This document shows, piece by piece, positions 45,833 to 54,243 of a stretch of DNA of 64,000 nt; position 1 is the first letter of the stretch, and each line of letters begins with the position of its first letter. The stretch lies in the NCBI RefSeq assembly GCF_005938655.1, contig NZ_VCQT01000046.1, positions 330,717 through 394,716 on the forward strand, written 5' to 3'. The DNA comes from Alloalcanivorax gelatiniphagus (GTDB lineage Bacteria; Pseudomonadota; Gammaproteobacteria; Pseudomonadales; Alcanivoracaceae). The notes beneath the pieces are model-generated. The model was not told the DNA's origin. It did no database searches and worked only from the letters and a program-made list of their open reading frames with translations. A program made the translations under genes and the position numbers.

Positions 45833-46937
45833 GATCGCACTCCTCTCCGAGGGCGGCGATACGATCAAGATGGTAGTCACCATGGCCGTGTGTTAGGGAG
45901 CAGTACGTCATGAGACGAAAGTAATGGCCTATATCAAGCTCTTCGGTGACCCCGATACCGCCGTGAATCTGGATCGCCTGTTGCGCGATCTTTACCCCCT
46001 TGTCGGCGTAGTACGCCTTGGTGGCCGAACAAGCGTGTTCCCGCTCGAGCGTATCGTCTAGATCCGCTTTGACGGAAACCATGAACAGCATCGACTCCAA
46101 CTGTTGAAGATCCGTGAACATATCCACAAGGTAATGTTGGATTACCTGGAAGCTGCCGATCGGCGCACCGAACTGCTTCCGCGTCTTTGCGTAATCAAGA
46201 GTGCGCTGATAAAGCGCGCTGGCGGCGCCATACATGCGCGCGCAATCGAGCGCCTGCAGCCAGGCGACCGTCTTGCTGACGGCGCGCTCCACCTTCACGC
46301 CACGAGAAAGAATCATCTCCTCGTCAATCACCACGTCATCGAACAGTACATCGGCAAGCCGGCTACCGTCCAAGCCCCGATAGCGGGTCACCTCGCAGCC
46401 TTCAAGCGGCACAAGGACCAAGGTCAGCTCATCTCCAAGCATCGCCGTCGTCAGCACCCTATTCGCGCAGCCACCATCAGGAACGAAATTCTTCCGTCCA
46501 GACAATTTGCTACCGTTAATCGACAGGGATGGCTTCAAAATATTGTATCCGGCGTGATAGTCATAGAGCGCGCATGCCACTCTCTCATCATCATCGACAA
46601 TGGATTGCAATACCTTCAATGCCCGCTCAGTACCCAGATACTCGAGAAGTTTTCCAGGACCGATCACCAGATCGACATAGGGATCCAGACACAAGACGGC
46701 GCCGGCTTCCCTAACAATCATCGCCACGTCGATCAGATCGCCGCCATAGCCTCCGACCGACTCAGGAAACGGCAGACCAAACCAGCCTAGCTCGCGCATC
46801 AACTCCCATCGTGATGGATCACAATGATTGAGTTGGTTGAGTTGTTGCATGTAGGTATCAAAACCATAGTGATCCTTGAGATACCGCCGCGCCGTATCGG
46901 CAACCATGGTCGTGTTATCGGAAAGATTGAATTCCAT
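45825..46937 (-). CDS. Acyl-CoA dehydrogenase-like subunit without the TNEI motif
   Basis: A 370-residue ACAD-family protein. The C-terminal FAD motif QIHGGIGVTEELDIGHYF is kept, but the following GGTNEI-type segment with the usual catalytic Glu is absent (MTYCSLTHGHGDYHLDRI instead), and the middle-domain EP-x-GS motif is replaced by LYDYHAGYNIL. Only 9 bp separate it from a complete ACAD gene. In steroid-degrading actinobacteria such adjacent pairs form alpha2beta2 enzymes with the Glu on one subunit; I infer the same here. Confidence 0.85.
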   Translation of the reverse strand: MEFNLSDNTTMVADTARRYLKDHYGFDTYMQQLNQLNHCDPSRWELMRELGWFGLPFPESVGGYGGDLIDVAMIVREAGAVLCLDPYVDLVIGPGKLLEYLGTERALKVLQSIVDDDERVACALYDYHAGYNILKPSLSINGSKLSGRKNFVPDGGCANRVLTTAMLGDELTLVLVPLEGCEVTRYRGLDGSRLADVLFDDVVIDEEMILSRGVKVERAVSKTVAWLQALDCARMYGAASALYQRTLDYAKTRKQFGAPIGSFQVIQHYLVDMFTDLQQLESMLFMVSVKADLDDTLEREHACSATKAYYADKGVKIAQQAIQIHGGIGVTEELDIGHYFRLMTYCSLTHGHGDYHLDRIAALGEECDRG

Positions 46938-46946
46938 TATGACCTC

Positions 46947-48107
46947 TCATAAACCTAACAGCATCTTGGCAAGCACGTTCTTCTGAATCTCGTTCGATCC
47001 GCCATAAATCGTGCAGGCACGAAGAAAATTGTACCGACGAGGGGAATGATTAAAGCTTTCATTACCCACCGCTGATGAACTATCCCAGACAAGCGACATC
47101 AACCCGCCCATCTCGACCATCGCTTGGGACATTTTCTGCTGTAGCTCGGTACCCTTGATCTTGAGACCGGAAGACTCCGGTCCAAAAGGTCGGCCCTCGT
47201 CTGTCGCGGCAACGGTCCTAAAGTTGGTGTACTCCAACGCCATCAGTTCGACTTCCAGCTCGGCCACACGTCGTCGCGCCTGTTGCTTATCGATGTAATA
47301 CGGAGCTTCGTCAATAGCCATCTTCATGCGCGCCAATGCATAGTGACTGTCGGCAACGCCGGCGATCGTTGTGCGCTCATGCGTTAACAAAAACTTGGCG
47401 ATCGTCCACCCCATACCCTCCTTCCCCACCAGATTGTCCAGCGGCACCTTGACATCGGTGAAATACACTTCGTTGAGGTGATGGTGCCCATCAATGGTAT
47501 AAATGGGACGAACCTCGATACCCGGCGTGTTCATATCTATTAGCAGGAAAGAGATGCCCTGTTGCTTCTTGGCATCGGGGTCGGTTCTGACAAGACAGAA
47601 CATCATGTCCGCCCAATGCGCTTGGGTGGTCCAAATCTTCTGGCCATTGACCAGGTAATGGTCCCGTTTGCGCTCGGCGCGGGTTTTAAGGGATGCGAGG
47701 TCCGATCCGGCATTGGGCTCGGAATAACCCTGGCACCAAAGCGTCTCGCCGCTGGCTATCCCGGGCAGCCATCGCTCTTTTTGTTCCGCGGATCCGAACG
47801 TGTAGATCACAGGGCCTACCATGGCGACACCGAAGGGACTTACCGGAGGCGCCCCAGCCATGGCCCTCTCAAGATCAAAAAGATAACGCTGTGTCGCGGT
47901 CCATCCCGGACCTCCGTATTGTTCAGGCCAAGTTACCGCCAGCCAACCCTGTTTACCGAGCCGTTTCTCCCATTGCTGTTGCTGCGATTTTTCCGGCATT
48001 TCGCCAAGCGCGGAAATACGACTAATCTCTTCAGGAATATTTTCCCGCATCCATGCGCGTATCGTCTTTTGAAACTCCTGCTCTTCCTGCGTAAATTGCA
48101 AGTTCAT
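46947..48107 (-). CDS. Acyl-CoA dehydrogenase, catalytic-type subunit
   Basis: A 386-residue ACAD: GYSEPNAGSDLASLKTRAE in the middle domain and IYGGSNEIQKNVLAKMLLGL at the C-terminus with its catalytic Glu. AGGAAA stands before ATG 48107; an ATG four codons earlier is possible. Directly upstream of the Glu-lacking ACAD gene, so the products may be partners. Lies between the acyl-CoA synthetase (43 bp upstream) and that subunit gene. Confidence 0.92.
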   Translation of the reverse strand: MNLQFTQEEQEFQKTIRAWMRENIPEEISRISALGEMPEKSQQQQWEKRLGKQGWLAVTWPEQYGGPGWTATQRYLFDLERAMAGAPPVSPFGVAMVGPVIYTFGSAEQKERWLPGIASGETLWCQGYSEPNAGSDLASLKTRAERKRDHYLVNGQKIWTTQAHWADMMFCLVRTDPDAKKQQGISFLLIDMNTPGIEVRPIYTIDGHHHLNEVYFTDVKVPLDNLVGKEGMGWTIAKFLLTHERTTIAGVADSHYALARMKMAIDEAPYYIDKQQARRRVAELEVELMALEYTNFRTVAATDEGRPFGPESSGLKIKGTELQQKMSQAMVEMGGLMSLVWDSSSAVGNESFNHSPRRYNFLRACTIYGGSNEIQKNVLAKMLLGL

Positions 48108-48150
48108 AATTTTCCTCATCCAAGCAAGTGGTTTTGACAAGAATGATAAA

Positions 48151-49701
48151 TCAGGTAACCGATCGGCCCATCCGCTCCCAGTAGGGTGCACGCAGCTCAT
48201 TCTTGAGAATCTTGCCGGCGCCACTTATCGGCAATGGTTCACTACGGAACTCGATACTACGTGGAAGTTTGTAACCGGCAATCAACTCCCGGCAATGACT
48301 CAACAGCTCGTCTTCCGTGAGCACATGGCCTTGGCGAGGCACGACGATTGCATGCACCGTTTCAACCCATTCATCGTGGGGAATCCCCACCACCGCGCAT
48401 TCCTGTACCGCGGGATGACTATAGATAGCACTCTCAACTTCGACCGAGAATATATTCTCCCCACCACTGATGATCATGTCCTTGACGCGATCGACGATGA
48501 AGACAAACCCGTCTTCATCCATATAACCGAGATCGCCGGTATGCAACCAGCCGTTACGCAGGGCCTCAGCGGAGGCTTCCTCCATTCCCCAATAACCCAG
48601 CATGACGTTCGGACCTCTGGCGCAGATCTCGCCAACTTCGCATCTCGGCCGCTCGGTATCATCCTTGTCAAAAATGGCAACCTCGACTCCCAGCGCGGCT
48701 CTGCCCGCGCTTCGAAGTTTGTCGCCTCCAGGGACATGGAAATCGGGTGGCAAGGCGGTGATGATGGGTGACGCCTCCGTCTGTCCATACCCTTGAGCGA
48801 ACAGAGCGTCCGGCATCTGCTTCATGGCGCTGATCAATACTGACTCAGGCATGGCCGACGCTCCGTAGAGCATGCGCTTGACGCTACTTACGTCGAATTC
48901 CTTTATTCTTCCGGAGGACACCAGCAGATTGATCATCGTTGGCACGAGTAAGGCATGTGTAACTCTTTCACGCTCAATAAAAGAGAGCACATCGTCTATG
49001 TCGAAACGAGGTACGATGCCGTGCGTGCCACCAGCTAGCGTCACGGCAAAAGTGCTTGCCATATCGGCCAAATGAAACATCGGAGCCGCATGCATGTAGA
49101 TCGTGCCGGACCCATAATCCATTTCCGGCACCACATTAAGCGCATTGAAGACAAGGTTGTCATGGCTCAGCATCACGCCTTTCGACCGCCCGGTGGTCCC
49201 CCCGGTATAGAACAGTCCGGCAAGCTCGCTCCCTCCTTCGCTGATATCCCGCATCGGATCGGATTCAGCGATAAGCGACTCATAGTCGACACAACCGTCC
49301 GGTAAACTACCGTCGCCCATGAAAACCACATGTTGAACGGTCTCAAGCAGCGGCCGCAGTTTTGACAGCATGTCGCTGAATGCATCATCGACAAACAGGA
49401 TGGACGATGCGGAATCGTTCAGACTGTACGCGATCTCCGGCGGTGCCAGGCGGATATTGACGGGATTAAGAGCCCCGCCGGCCCATGGCACGGCGTAAAA
49501 ATATTCTAGGTAGCGGTCGCTATTGAGTGACAAGATCGCGACGCGATTCCCTCTTTCCGCTCCCAAGGCGCGAAGGCCCGCGGCCAGGCGCGCAACACGA
49601 TTCTCAAAAGCGCGCCATGACCGCTTTCTATCTTTGTAAATCGTGGCGATGCCGTCAGGATTTTGCTGGACCGCACGACGTAATGTTTGCGATATGATCA
49701 T
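48151..49701 (-). CDS. Long-chain-type acyl-CoA synthetase (AMP-forming)
   Basis: A 516-residue ANL ligase. P-loop FYTGGTTGRSKGVMLSH, adenine-site FAQGYGQTEASP, hinge region GYMDEDGFVFIVDRVKDMIISGGENIFSVEVE and the catalytic Lys in PISGAGKILKNELRAPYW. It is the fourth intact CoA ligase of the island and the one in the operon with two thioesterases and the ACAD pair. The substrate is not deducible. Confidence 0.92.
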   Translation of the reverse strand: MIISQTLRRAVQQNPDGIATIYKDRKRSWRAFENRVARLAAGLRALGAERGNRVAILSLNSDRYLEYFYAVPWAGGALNPVNIRLAPPEIAYSLNDSASSILFVDDAFSDMLSKLRPLLETVQHVVFMGDGSLPDGCVDYESLIAESDPMRDISEGGSELAGLFYTGGTTGRSKGVMLSHDNLVFNALNVVPEMDYGSGTIYMHAAPMFHLADMASTFAVTLAGGTHGIVPRFDIDDVLSFIERERVTHALLVPTMINLLVSSGRIKEFDVSSVKRMLYGASAMPESVLISAMKQMPDALFAQGYGQTEASPIITALPPDFHVPGGDKLRSAGRAALGVEVAIFDKDDTERPRCEVGEICARGPNVMLGYWGMEEASAEALRNGWLHTGDLGYMDEDGFVFIVDRVKDMIISGGENIFSVEVESAIYSHPAVQECAVVGIPHDEWVETVHAIVVPRQGHVLTEDELLSHCRELIAGYKLPRSIEFRSEPLPISGAGKILKNELRAPYWERMGRSVT

Positions 49702-49750
49702 GGTATTTTCCCAGGTGGTTCAAAAAGCATCAGCCCCCAGTTGAAAATAC

Positions 49751-50146
49751 TTAGCGGCTATAGATAAAGCGCCCGATTGACACAAGCGTTTTATCCAGAT
49801 AAACGTCGACGGAAACGACTACGAAACGTCTTCCTGCACGGACAATACAAGGCTCGGCACGAATTGTGCCCGCAAACGCGGGCCGTAAATAATCAAAGGT
49901 CATACTACTGCATAACGGCTCTTCGACTAGATTAAGCGATTCCATCAAATAGAGAGCTGCCGTTATTTCGGCAAAACTGGCGAGGATTCCGCCATGAAAG
50001 GTACGCAACAGAGGGTTACCGATATGCTGTTCTCGAAAGCACAACCGGCAAGAGAACCCCTCATCAGAGGTCAGCGCCTCAAGACCTAGAAACTCCACAA
50101 ATGGAGTATTTTCAAGCATTTCTTTTTGCGCTTTATTCAGAGCCAT
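49751..50146 (-). CDS. PaaI-type hot-dog thioesterase
   Basis: A 131-residue hot-dog-fold thioesterase with the PaaI motif HGGILASFAE (HGG and the acidic residue seven positions later). It would release free acid from an acyl- or aryl-CoA. ATG 50146 was chosen over an in-frame TTG three codons up; the ribosome site is weak. Lies 43 bp before a second thioesterase gene's end in the same operon. Confidence 0.87.
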   Translation of the reverse strand: MALNKAQKEMLENTPFVEFLGLEALTSDEGFSCRLCFREQHIGNPLLRTFHGGILASFAEITAALYLMESLNLVEEPLCSSMTFDYLRPAFAGTIRAEPCIVRAGRRFVVVSVDVYLDKTLVSIGRFIYSR

Positions 50147-50189
50147 GTCGGCCAACCCGTCATCTGGCGATTCAAAAGCGATCGCTCTT

Positions 50190-50651
50190 TCATACTTTCC
50201 CCTCCCCTTTCATGGCTGAATCGAATGCAGGCCCGAGAGTACCGACGGCAAACGAACCGAATACCGTTGCCAGCAAGTTATGATCGGAATAAGCGCAACC
50301 TTGTCCGCGCACATAGGCGATATCACCTCGTACCGCGTAACACTCCACCTCGCTGTAGATTCCCTCCCCCGCGGGTACGGGGCGAATGAAATCCACACGC
50401 AGATCGATGGTCGCAATCGGACGCATGTCACCAAGTCGGGAAAATATTGCCAACCCGCAATTGGTATCCAATAGCGTGACAACAACTCCTCGGTGAAGCC
50501 CCCCGTGTCGATCGCAAAGCGCTGGACGGCAGGAGAGGCTCATGGCGGCACGCCCTTTGCCAACTTCCTCCACTTCCACGCCGAAGGCGTTGAACAAGGG
50601 ATGGGATGTGCCAAAGAAGGTCTTGGCCATGGTTAAATAACGATCTGACAT
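50190..50651 (-). CDS. PaaI-type hot-dog thioesterase, second copy
   Basis: A 153-residue hot-dog thioesterase: DRHGGLHRGVVVTLLDTNCG carries the HGG and Asp of the PaaI active site, and TIDLRVDFIRPVPAGE the following strand. ATG 50651 follows GGGGGAAG; the longer frame lacks a start with a ribosome site. The paralogue next to it differs strongly, so the two probably handle different thioesters or form a heteromer. Confidence 0.87.
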   Translation of the reverse strand: MSDRYLTMAKTFFGTSHPLFNAFGVEVEEVGKGRAAMSLSCRPALCDRHGGLHRGVVVTLLDTNCGLAIFSRLGDMRPIATIDLRVDFIRPVPAGEGIYSEVECYAVRGDIAYVRGQGCAYSDHNLLATVFGSFAVGTLGPAFDSAMKGEGKV

Positions 50652-50730
50652 CGAATCGCTTCCCCCTTTCCATTGGCCTGGCTCACCCAAGAGCCAGTGT
50701 ATCGCTCCGGGTCCGGTCGCTTTTATCTAA

Positions 50731-51747
50731 TCAGCCCAGAGCATCTAGTACACACTTCACATAACGCGACTCGTGTGATTTAACCCGATTAATAGCCAAC
50801 TCGATATCGCCGGAAGGAAATGTCGTTGCCTCGGAAGCCATTTTCAAAACAGCCGCCAAGCCGGACCAAGCCGCTGCCGCGCCTCGCATGAGCTCCACTA
50901 ACTTCGCATCTCTCACCACGGTAAGCCGTGCACTGGCCTCTTCCAAAAAATCGGCGTACAGGGTACGAAATCCGGCTCCCCCAGTACCGCGCTTTTCGAT
51001 CACCTGGTAAGCAAAACGCAACGACCAGCGCCAGTTTTCGTCAGCCGCCCAATGTGACAGCCGGTCAATCCAAGTATCCAGCGCCGCGAGACCGCTAAAA
51101 CGATCGCCGTTCGCCAGAGCATAGGCATTGTCAAAGATAGCCCTCCGAATACGTTCCGGAGTTACGCTGGCTTTGATAGCTTCGGGGGCAAACAGGTTTC
51201 CGTTATGAATGAAAGGGGGCGCAGTGGAGAAGCGTGCGTCGGCCAAATCAGCCGTAGATACCGCGATCAATCCCGGGCGTTCGGTATCACTGACCAACAC
51301 CTCGTCCCGCTCCTCGTCATATAACCATGCCACGATGGCGTGCCCTGCAAAATGTGTGCTGCTTTGGAAGTAGGGCAAATGGAAAATGTCAGTTAACAAC
51401 AGTGCGGGTCGATTTTCATTCAGCACCCGTTTGAGATCCGTATTGGCGGACCGTTGATCGCGATAGCTGCGCCAGGAAAAGGGAACATCCAAAGTATTGA
51501 ATACCTTTTCCTCGAATTCCATTGAACGCACATGCACGATGAAAGGGGTATTGGAGGCTGCAGTCTCCACATAGGTAATGCCGAGTCCGGCCCCAAGACC
51601 AAAACAGCAAGCCTCGCTCATCACCAAGCCGTGGAACTCAAGCAAGTCCCGGATGGCCGAACTGCCACAGTGCCTGCCCGGCCTGTGGCAGTGACGCGCC
51701 CCGATCTTTGGCCTTACAGCCGTTTCAGACACTTCTCCGCCGACCAT
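50731..51747 (-). CDS. BtrH_N/DUF4872 papain-like protein, copy 2
   Basis: A 338-residue paralogue of the protein at 31815. The candidate triad is kept: Cys27 in RHCGSSAIRDLL, His136 in AGHAIVAWLYDE, Asp154 in VLVSDTE. Cys-to-His (109) and His-to-Asp (18) distances are almost the same as in copy 1 (113 and 18). The ATG follows the PF10118 stop with no gap, so translation is coupled. This tight link to a PF10118 protein is worth noting; function unknown. Confidence 0.85.
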   Translation of the reverse strand: MVGGEVSETAVRPKIGARHCHRPGRHCGSSAIRDLLEFHGLVMSEACCFGLGAGLGITYVETAASNTPFIVHVRSMEFEEKVFNTLDVPFSWRSYRDQRSANTDLKRVLNENRPALLLTDIFHLPYFQSSTHFAGHAIVAWLYDEERDEVLVSDTERPGLIAVSTADLADARFSTAPPFIHNGNLFAPEAIKASVTPERIRRAIFDNAYALANGDRFSGLAALDTWIDRLSHWAADENWRWSLRFAYQVIEKRGTGGAGFRTLYADFLEEASARLTVVRDAKLVELMRGAAAAWSGLAAVLKMASEATTFPSGDIELAINRVKSHESRYVKCVLDALG

Positions 51748-52617
51748 TCAGGCGGCCTCGCTCACCGGCTCGGTTTCATATACGGCGGCCGATGCCCGCA
51801 TCGGATCACCATGCTCTCCGTACTCCTTCAACCATGCCGCGACTTTCTCCGGCATGCCCGTTTCCCAGGGGTGGAATCCCGGACGGAACCACGCAACAAA
51901 CTCGGGCAACATGCGGGTCAGAATACCGCGACGACCGTAGAGCCGGTTTAGACCACGCAGCACTACCGTCGGCCGTCGCATCGCACCGTCAAGACGCAAC
52001 ATATTCACGAACACCGGTCCGACGACCAGGTGCACCATCAGCATGGCAACCACCAGGGCCGAAGCGCGAGTCAAATAACCTCCGCCTGCCGCGGTTCGGT
52101 ATACATCGTACGCCACTGCCTTGTGCTCAACCTCTTCCACACCATGCCAGAGAAACATCGCCCGCATTACCGGATCCGCATCTCGGAACATATCCGTTTC
52201 ATCCTTGAGCATCGCCTCGCCCAGAGTGGCGGTAAAATGCTCGAAAGCCGCGGTCATCGCCAGTTGATACTTTTCCGGCATGTATTTCTGTGTCGTACGA
52301 ATAAAACGACGCAGGTTGCGGGTAATCTGATCGACATCGATTCCCTGCGCCTCCATCACGTCATTGAAACGATCATGGACGATACCGTGCTGGCCCTCCT
52401 GACGAATGAAATGGCGGATATCTTCACGCAAGCGCTGGTCCGTCACCTGATCCTGGAAATGGCGCACCGACTGGATAAAAAACCGCTCACCCTCGGGAAA
52501 ATGCACCGACAAGGCGTCAAAAAAACGGGTTACCACAGGATCACCGCCATTCCAGTGGCGCGGCACAGAGGACACATCAAAATCTACTTTACGGGGCTGA
52601 ATTGAGATTGCACTCAT
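51748..52617 (-). CDS. PF10118 'metal-dependent hydrolase' protein, copy C
   Basis: A 289-residue paralogue of the 15579 and 43250 products. Putative ligands E44 (GERFF), E74 and H77 (QEGQH), H81, E126 (FEHFTA), E162 and H165 (EEVEH); spacing 30-3-49-36-3. A hydrophobic segment follows at about 180-200 (SALVVAMLMVHLVVGPVFV). First gene of the leftward nine-gene operon, with AGAGGAGG ahead of ATG and the operator at 52671-52686 upstream. Confidence 0.86.
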   Translation of the reverse strand: MSAISIQPRKVDFDVSSVPRHWNGGDPVVTRFFDALSVHFPEGERFFIQSVRHFQDQVTDQRLREDIRHFIRQEGQHGIVHDRFNDVMEAQGIDVDQITRNLRRFIRTTQKYMPEKYQLAMTAAFEHFTATLGEAMLKDETDMFRDADPVMRAMFLWHGVEEVEHKAVAYDVYRTAAGGGYLTRASALVVAMLMVHLVVGPVFVNMLRLDGAMRRPTVVLRGLNRLYGRRGILTRMLPEFVAWFRPGFHPWETGMPEKVAAWLKEYGEHGDPMRASAAVYETEPVSEAA

Positions 52618-52670
52618 CAGAACCTCCTCTAGAGAACTACAGCATGAAGTATACGTTTACAAAGATGCTA

Positions 52671-52686
52671 TTGGTTAACCAACCAA
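52671..52686. promoter_or_regulatory. TTGGT-N6-ACCAA operator of the leftward operon
   Basis: TTGGTTAACCAACCAA, containing the perfect 12-bp palindrome TTGGTTAACCAA, stands about 55 bp upstream of the PF10118 copy C start. On the minus strand a TATACT -10 box lies at about 52645-52650, with the motif overlapping the -35 region. It is the best match to the four-site consensus. Confidence 0.65.
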
Positions 52687-52857
52687 AACTCAATAAGAAC
52701 TTTTTCTTAAAGCTAATTTATCTTTTGCCGTGACAGGACACTGCCGTTTGAAGCAGCAGCGCACACGGTGGGGCGCCGAAACCTCCGCGGAATCAGATTC
52801 TTCGTTTGACAAGGTAGTCGTGCGGTTCAAGGGAAGAGAGAGGGCAACCACCGATTA

Positions 52858-52907
52858 GGGCTGCCCGGCTTGCAACCAGATGAAGAGGGGGATGTTTGCA
52901 GCAGCCC
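52858..52907. other. Nested hairpin in the gap next to tRNA-Leu
   Basis: In the 395-bp gap 52618-53012, GGGCTGC (52858-52864) pairs with GCAGCCC (52901-52907), and inside it TGCAA (52871-52875) pairs with TTGCA (52896-52900). No gene is convincing here; the minus-strand frame that crosses the gap also runs through the tRNA. It could be a structured RNA, a remnant of an integration site, or chance in GC-rich DNA. Confidence 0.3.
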
Positions 52908-53012
52908 CAACTGGCTAGTCGAAGGAGCAAGTTGAACGGGCGTCCTAACGAATCCAGAAAGGGAAATCCCAGTGACGACGCTGCGTCGGAAGTCCATTCC
53001 CGACATAATGTT

Positions 53013-53099
53013 TGGTACCAGAGGCCGGACTTGAACCGGCACGCCCTCGCGGGCAACGGATTTTGAATCCGTCGTGTCTACCAATTCCACCACTCTGGC
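53013..53099 (-). tRNA. tRNA-Leu (CAA)
   Basis: An 87-nt class II tRNA on the minus strand. The acceptor stem GCCAGAG pairs with CTCTGGT (first pair G-U), followed by A and an encoded CCA at 53013-53015. The anticodon stem ACGGA/TCCGT encloses loop TTCAAAA, anticodon CAA for UUG codons. The TpsiC arm GCCGG-TTCAAGT-CCGGC and a variable arm (GCCCGCGAGGGCG) are clear. Its 3' end faces the catabolic island, the usual side for integration. Confidence 0.97.
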
Positions 53100-53181
53100 T
53101 TTGGCGGAGACCCGCCCGCGCGGGTTCTCCAGGGGCGCGAGTATACCAAGCTGCGGCCACAATGCCAGCCGATCCGGCTGC

Positions 53182-54243
53182 TCAGCGGACCCGGGCCAAC
53201 AACCAGATACCGACAATCACGCACAGCGCCGGCGGCAGCGCCGCGGCGATCAGCGGATCGGTGTGGAACACCAGCGACAAATGGCCGAAGAACTGCTGCC
53301 CGTAATGGAAGGTGAGACCGGCGACGATGCCCGCCGCCATGCGCAACCCCATGGTCACTTCCCGCAACGGGCCGAACACGAAGGAAATGGCGATCAGCAC
53401 CATGCCGATGGTGGCCGCCGGCATCAGCAGCTTCTGCCAGAAGGCCAGCATATAGTCGGCGGTCTCCAGGCCCTGCTTCTTGAGGTAGGCGGAGTAACTC
53501 CACAGTTTGCTCATCGCCAGCCGGCCCGGCTCCAGCACCACCACGCTGAGCAGTTGCGGGGTCAGGCTGGTGCGCCATTCGCCGCCCCGTTCGGTGTAGG
53601 TGTCGGTGCCACCGTCGGTGAAGCGGGTGCCCTGGATATGCTCCAGCGACCAATGGTCGTCCTGATAGATGGCGCGCTCCACGAACTGGCTTTCCGCCAG
53701 GGTGTGGTTGTCGGTGAAGCGGTATCGGGTCAGGCCGTAAAGCACGCCGTTGGGCTGCACCGTATTGATGTGGATGAACTCATCGCCTTCCCGATGCCAG
53801 AAGCCGTAGTCCGAGCGTAGCGCCTCGCCGCCGCCTTCCTGCAGGGAGCGGTTGCTCTGCGCCACCTGCTCCGAGTAAGGCGCCAGGTATTCACCGATCA
53901 GCAGCGAGATCACCATCAGGAAGATCACCGGGCGCAGCACCATGACACTGACCCGCAGGGTGGAGATGCCGGCGGCGCGGATCACCGACAACTCGCCATT
54001 GTTGGCCATCAGCCCGAGGCCGATCAGGGTGCCGAGCAGAATCGCCATGGGCAGGTATTCGTGCACCCGCCGGGGCACCGTGGTGAGGATGAACTGCAGG
54101 GCCTGCAGAATCTGGTAGTCGCCGCGCAGAAACTCCAGCTCATAAATAAAGCCAAACAGACAGTCCAGCGCCACGATGATGGCGACGATGGCCACCGACG
54201 GAATCAGCACCGCGCGCCAGAAATACCGGTTGAGCAATTTCAT
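53182..54243 (-). CDS. lptG: LPS export ABC transporter permease LptG
   Basis: A 353-residue inner-membrane permease of the LptB2FG transporter that extracts lipopolysaccharide. It begins MKLLNRYFWRAVLIPSVAIV, has three membrane helices before and three after a large periplasmic beta domain, as the family does. ATG 54243 overlaps the lptF stop by 4 bp (ATGA). It is the first core gene on the right of the island after the tRNA. Confidence 0.96.
   Translation of the reverse strand: MKLLNRYFWRAVLIPSVAIVAIIVALDCLFGFIYELEFLRGDYQILQALQFILTTVPRRVHEYLPMAILLGTLIGLGLMANNGELSVIRAAGISTLRVSVMVLRPVIFLMVISLLIGEYLAPYSEQVAQSNRSLQEGGGEALRSDYGFWHREGDEFIHINTVQPNGVLYGLTRYRFTDNHTLAESQFVERAIYQDDHWSLEHIQGTRFTDGGTDTYTERGGEWRTSLTPQLLSVVVLEPGRLAMSKLWSYSAYLKKQGLETADYMLAFWQKLLMPAATIGMVLIAISFVFGPLREVTMGLRMAAGIVAGLTFHYGQQFFGHLSLVFHTDPLIAAALPPALCVIVGIWLLARVR

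Noticed and set aside
52827..53216. A 129-codon frame across the tRNA-Leu
   Set aside because: Its VVELVDTTDSKSVAREGVPVQVRP part is the known false translation of a tRNA-Leu gene.
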